DNA of 64,000 nucleotides, from NCBI GenBank assembly GCA_002381565.1, contig DFWZ01000056.1, forward strand, positions 77,766 to 141,765. The letters are read 5' to 3'. This document shows positions 60,940-64,000 of this stretch, piece after piece. Each line of letters opens with the position of its first letter. Position 1 is the first letter of the stretch. The stretch comes from Gallionella sp. UBA4121. GTDB taxonomy: Bacteria; Pseudomonadota; Gammaproteobacteria; Burkholderiales; Gallionellaceae. The notes under the pieces are model-generated. The model was given only the letters and a program-made list of their open reading frames with translations, searched no databases and was not told where the DNA came from. The position numbers and the translations under genes were made by a program.

Positions 60940-61683
60940 TTAGTTTTTGTCGCTGTGCCGGCCGAGATAATCCAGCATATGGCGGGCAATATCTTGCAAG
61001 GCTATCACTTCACTGGCACCTCCGACAGCAATCGCTTCCCTGGGCATGCCAAAAACCACACAACTCGCCTCGTTCTGGGCTATCGTGTGGGAGCCTGCCC
61101 GCCTCATTTCCAGCATACCCAGCGCGCCATCCTTGCCCATCCCGGTAAGTATGATGCCCAACGCATTTGCGCCTGCAACGCTGGCAACAGAACGAAACAG
61201 CACATCAACAGACGGACGATGCCGATTCACCGGCGGCCCCTGACTCAGTTCGGTCACATAGTGCGCCCCGTTGCGGCGTAACAGCAGATGCGAATGACCC
61301 GGGGCGATATAGGCATGGCCCGGCAGTATCCGCTCGTTATGACAGGCTTCCTTGACTGTAATCCTGCACAGGGTGTTCAATCGAGCAGCGAACGACCTGG
61401 TGAACGCCTCCGGCATATGCTGTGTCACCAGGATGCCCGGCACATCGGCGGGCAGGCGTGTCAACACATCCTTGATCGCTTCTGTCCCGCCTGTCGATGC
61501 ACCGATAACAATCAGTTTCTCTGTAGATGAGAAACGCATGGCTGCGCAAGCCCCACTGGCATCGGCAGAAAACTGCCCGGCAGCGCCTGCCTGATCGGTC
61601 TCACGGTTGATCATCGTCTCGATCGCGTTGCGGATCAGTGCGGAGCCGTCAACGGCCAGTTCTTTTAGCTTGCCGCTTGCCAT
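60940..61683 (-). CDS. cheB: Chemotaxis protein methylesterase CheB, receiver domain missing
   Basis: A 247-residue protein with the complete CheB methylesterase/deamidase domain. The catalytic triad is Ser63 (VIGASTGGTEAI), His89 (VTQHMPEAF) and Asp185 (ILTGMGKDGALGM). The usual about 120-residue N-terminal response-regulator domain is absent; only a short helical leader of about 50 residues (GKLKELAVDGSALIRNAIETMINRETD) precedes. The gap to cheR is only 44 bases, too small to hold a split-off receiver. It removes methyl groups from chemoreceptors and, lacking a receiver, could not be activated by CheA in the usual way. Confidence 0.9.
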   Translation of the reverse strand: MASGKLKELAVDGSALIRNAIETMINRETDQAGAAGQFSADASGACAAMRFSSTEKLIVIGASTGGTEAIKDVLTRLPADVPGILVTQHMPEAFTRSFAARLNTLCRITVKEACHNERILPGHAYIAPGHSHLLLRRNGAHYVTELSQGPPVNRHRPSVDVLFRSVASVAGANALGIILTGMGKDGALGMLEMRRAGSHTIAQNEASCVVFGMPREAIAVGGASEVIALQDIARHMLDYLGRHSDKN

Positions 61684-61727
61684 ATTCTTTTAATTTAAAA
61701 CAACTTGTACAGTCATGAAATTGCGCC

Positions 61728-62591
61728 TTACTGATCGGCGCAAGTCGCCTTTACCGGGTCATATACCGTCTTTCCGCGCAATTTGAACAGATGAGCGGCA
61801 TTGTGAAAACTCTCCGAATGACCTGCGAATAACAGTCCATCCGATCGCAACAACGGTGCGAAGCGTTGCAGGATTTTCAGTTGCGTTTCCTTATCAAAAT
61901 AGATCATCACATTGCGGCAGAATATCGCATCCAGCGGGCCTTGCACCGGCCAGTCGGCCTTGAGCAAATTCACCTGCCTGAAGGTAATCATCGCGCGCAA
62001 CTCAGGCCTCACCCGCACATACCCTTCCGGCGCGTCCGCCCCGCTGAGAAAAAAACGCTTCACCACGTCGGCAGAGAGCTTTTCGACGCGCTCGAGCGGA
62101 TAAACACCCGCTTCAGCCTTAGCCAGCACATTTGTGTCAATGTCAGTGGCAAGTATGGTCACCGGTGGCGTAAAGCTGCCGAATGCGTCCACCACGGTCA
62201 TCGCCATCGAATAAGGCTCCTCGCCGGTCGACGCTGCTGAACACCACAAGGAAATTGAACGAGATTCCGTATGCCTGACAACGTGTTCGGCAAGCAGCGG
62301 AAAATGGTGAGGCTCGCGGAAAAACGAGGTCAGGTTGGTGGTCAGCGAATTTGCAAACGCTTCCCACTCGGCTGGATTATTGCCCTCCAGCAACGCCAGA
62401 TAATCGCTGAAACTGTTGATTCCCGTCGCCCGCAGGCGGCGTGTCAGACGGCTATACACCATATCCTGCTTGAACTCATTGAGCGAAATACCGGCATGAT
62501 CGTAGATCAATTTGCGCACCCGCTCGAAATCCTGGGCTGTGAACACGAATTCACGGTCACGACCATCACCGGACTGAATATTTATGTTCAT
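61728..62591 (-). CDS. cheR: Chemotaxis protein methyltransferase CheR
   Basis: A 287-residue protein. The N-terminal alpha domain (FTAQDFERVRKLIYDHAGISLNEFKQDMVYSRLTRRLRATG) is followed by the SAM-binding domain (SISLWCSAASTGEEPYSMAMTVVDAFG, VTILATDIDTNVLAKAEAGVY, LDAIFCRNVMIYFDKETQLKILQRFAPLLRSDGLLFAGHSES). It methylates glutamates of chemoreceptors. The receptor gene upstream and cheB downstream form an adaptation module. Confidence 0.95.
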   Translation of the reverse strand: MNINIQSGDGRDREFVFTAQDFERVRKLIYDHAGISLNEFKQDMVYSRLTRRLRATGINSFSDYLALLEGNNPAEWEAFANSLTTNLTSFFREPHHFPLLAEHVVRHTESRSISLWCSAASTGEEPYSMAMTVVDAFGSFTPPVTILATDIDTNVLAKAEAGVYPLERVEKLSADVVKRFFLSGADAPEGYVRVRPELRAMITFRQVNLLKADWPVQGPLDAIFCRNVMIYFDKETQLKILQRFAPLLRSDGLLFAGHSESFHNAAHLFKLRGKTVYDPVKATCADQ

Positions 62592-62612
62592 AACGCCCTT
62601 AAATAGAATTCA

Positions 62613-62626
62613 GGATCAAGGATTCA
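62613..62626. repeat. Short heptad pair upstream of cheR
   Basis: GGATCAA followed by GGATTCA, two units of the same heptad family as the flg junction arrays. Too short to be certain. Confidence 0.35.
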
Positions 62627-62884
62627 GTTAACAGCGAACGCCTGCGCTTAAAACCCTCCAGACGCTCAATCATTGCCTTGGCTCTGGCTTGGCGTACAGG
62701 CGCAGATCGTTGATCGTGTTCTTTATCGATCCCTTCGCCAAATTACAGGAAGAAATCTGATTTGTCATTCAGATACATCCTGACGGCGAGGTGTTACAGC
62801 ACTTGCAAGTAATTCTCGCGGGCAAGTAGTTTTAGCAGGGATGTCGCCTGCTGAGTGACAACTTGCAATAACTTACACACCCTG

Positions 62885-64000
62885 CTAGCCGTGCGAATGG
62901 CACAATAAACTCGAATCATGCTCACCTGCCACGGCAATCCGCTCCAGGCCGGAGAGCACTTCCATGCTCGCAGCTTCCAGTTTTTTGACCAGTTCCATGC
63001 CTCGCAGGGCTTCACCGGAACGGCAAGCACTTACCGCCTCCCGGCCATGCTGGTGGAATGCCTGATGCGGGCTGGCAATCGCCGCATAGCCATCCAGTTT
63101 GGCGAAACAGTCCCTGCCCTCACCTTCAAAGTACCATTTGCCCAGACGGCACCCGGTATGCGATGCAAAACTGTCGGCTGTACGTTCGCACACACCCATG
63201 AACACCTTATATATTTCAAACTTGTAGAGAATATGATCTATCTTGGCAACCTCAACAAAGCTGCGCAGTGCTGCGGCGGAAATCGCGCCTTCCATCAGGT
63301 GCGACAATTCCATCACATGTTTCATGCTGCTCATCACGTCGCCCACATCGCTGCCAAACTGATGTGATTTCCCCGCCAGCCCCTCCATTTGAATCTTGGT
63401 TTGCTCTGTTTCACCCTGGATCGCGGTCACGATCGTCGAAATCTCGCTGGTCGCATTTGCGGTACGCTCGGCCAGCTTGCGCACCTCATCCGCCACGACC
63501 GCAAAGCCACGCCCCTGCTCCCCGGCGCGCGCCGCCTCAATCGCCGCATTGAGTGCCAGCAAATTGGTCTGGTCGGCAATTTCCTTGATCAGTTTGACGA
63601 TATTGCCGATTTGCGCGGCACGTAACGTGAGACTCTGCACGTGCTGCGAGGATTTAAGCGTATCGCCCGACATGACATCCAGCGTTTCGGCAATCTGCAC
63701 GATCGCTGCACGATTCCCCACCGAAACACTGGCCGCCTCAATGGCATTCTGTTTCTCGCCACGCAGCGACTCGGCCGCCGCCGCTTGCGAGCCCTGCAAG
63801 GCGACAAAGGAATCGCCGAAGCTTTGCATATTGCTGTAAATCAGCCTGGCAATCTCAGAATCCAATTGCGCGGTCAGCAGACCGGCACGAAATTCCTCAC
63901 GTTCGCTCTCGGCCTGACTCAGGGCATGGCGCAAGTCGGCTGATTCCTGTTCGGACTGCGCGAGTTTCGCCAGCGCCAGTTGATGTTCCTGCCTTAATTT
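62885..64000 (-). CDS. Chemoreceptor (MCP) with C-terminal CZB zinc-binding domain, 5' end outside window
   Basis: The frame is open to the window edge (about 372 residues visible), so the start lies beyond. A coiled-coil lead is followed by the receptor signalling hairpin EIADQTNLLALNAAIEAARAGEQGRGFAVVADEVRKLAERT (tip conserved). The last 120 residues are a CZB domain (FVEVAKIDHILYKFEIYKVFM, then GCRLGKWYFEGEG, then SPHQAFHQHGREAV), with the His and Cys residues that bind zinc and sense oxidants or zinc in related receptors. No membrane segment is visible in this part, so it may be cytoplasmic. It is followed by cheR and cheB. Confidence 0.9.
   Translation of the reverse strand, partial: KLRQEHQLALAKLAQSEQESADLRHALSQAESEREEFRAGLLTAQLDSEIARLIYSNMQSFGDSFVALQGSQAAAAESLRGEKQNAIEAASVSVGNRAAIVQIAETLDVMSGDTLKSSQHVQSLTLRAAQIGNIVKLIKEIADQTNLLALNAAIEAARAGEQGRGFAVVADEVRKLAERTANATSEISTIVTAIQGETEQTKIQMEGLAGKSHQFGSDVGDVMSSMKHVMELSHLMEGAISAAALRSFVEVAKIDHILYKFEIYKVFMGVCERTADSFASHTGCRLGKWYFEGEGRDCFAKLDGYAAIASPHQAFHQHGREAVSACRSGEALRGMELVKKLEAASMEVLSGLERIAVAGEHDSSLLCHSHG

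Noticed and set aside
60695..60943. Small plus-strand open frame in the flhB-cheB gap
   Set aside because: No family resemblance; it begins inside the flhB leader and runs into cheB. The 259-base gap otherwise shows only a possible flhB -10 element.
62627..62884. Gene or RNA in the gap between the chemoreceptor and cheR
   Set aside because: No convincing open frame, terminator or structured RNA was seen; short frames there are shadows.

Overview
The window looks like a chromosomal piece of a motile, polarly flagellated betaproteobacterium, probably near Nitrosomonadales/Gallionellaceae. This rests on the FlhA-FlhF-FlhG-FliA-MotC-MotD order, adjacent minCDE genes and the overall protein character; no rRNA or marker gene confirms it. 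Most of it is one very large flagellar locus. Flagellin (fliC), fliD, fliS and the master regulators are not in the window.

Region 1 (1-10.7 kb) is accessory. Plus-strand genes encode a partial methyltransferase, a membrane fatty-acid desaturase, a Gfo/Idh/MocA oxidoreductase, a lone acyl carrier protein and two further methyltransferases (one FkbM type). After these comes a patch of debris: a radical-SAM SPASM remnant, a helix-hairpin-helix glycosylase-like gene, an IS3-type transposase remnant, an intact Phd/RelE toxin-antitoxin pair and a truncated AAA ATPase. A large TPR protein with a GT-B-like C-terminus closes the region.

Region 2 (10.7-21.3 kb, minus strand) is one tightly packed operon headed by fliE. 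It carries the complete pseudaminic acid pathway (pseB, pseC, pseF, the Pse-associated methylase, a pseG-pseH fusion and pseI). It continues with an extra oxidoreductase, a DegT aminotransferase, a methyltransferase and a glycosyltransferase-like protein. Flagellin glycosylation is the obvious role, by inference.

Region 3 (21.5-32.6 kb, plus) is fliFGHIJKLMNOPQR, encoding the MS ring, C ring and export apparatus. It converges on minC-minD-minE (32.6-34.6 kb, minus). Region 4 (34.7-46.7 kb, minus) has flgKL behind a clear sigma-28 promoter and flgBCDEFGHIJ for rod, hook and rings. flgA lies divergently.

Region 5 (47.5-51.9 kb, minus) is a three-gene cassette between flgA and flgM: a PLP decarboxylase, an ATP-grasp ligase and a second PLP fold-type-I enzyme. 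It has no known flagellar role and looks like a small amine/amide pathway. Region 6 (52.0-64 kb) has flgM-flgN behind a second sigma-28 promoter, then minus-strand flhB-flhA-flhF-flhG-fliA-motC-motD, cheR and a receiver-less cheB, and a partial chemoreceptor with a zinc-binding CZB domain.

The most unusual non-genic signal is a set of degenerate 7-bp tandem arrays at several flagellar gene junctions. They often occur as inverted pairs, several abut or contain the stop codon of a gene, and one is translated inside flgJ. The window also has a 116-bp MITE-like element at the flgH stop and a composite inverted-repeat element at three gene ends.
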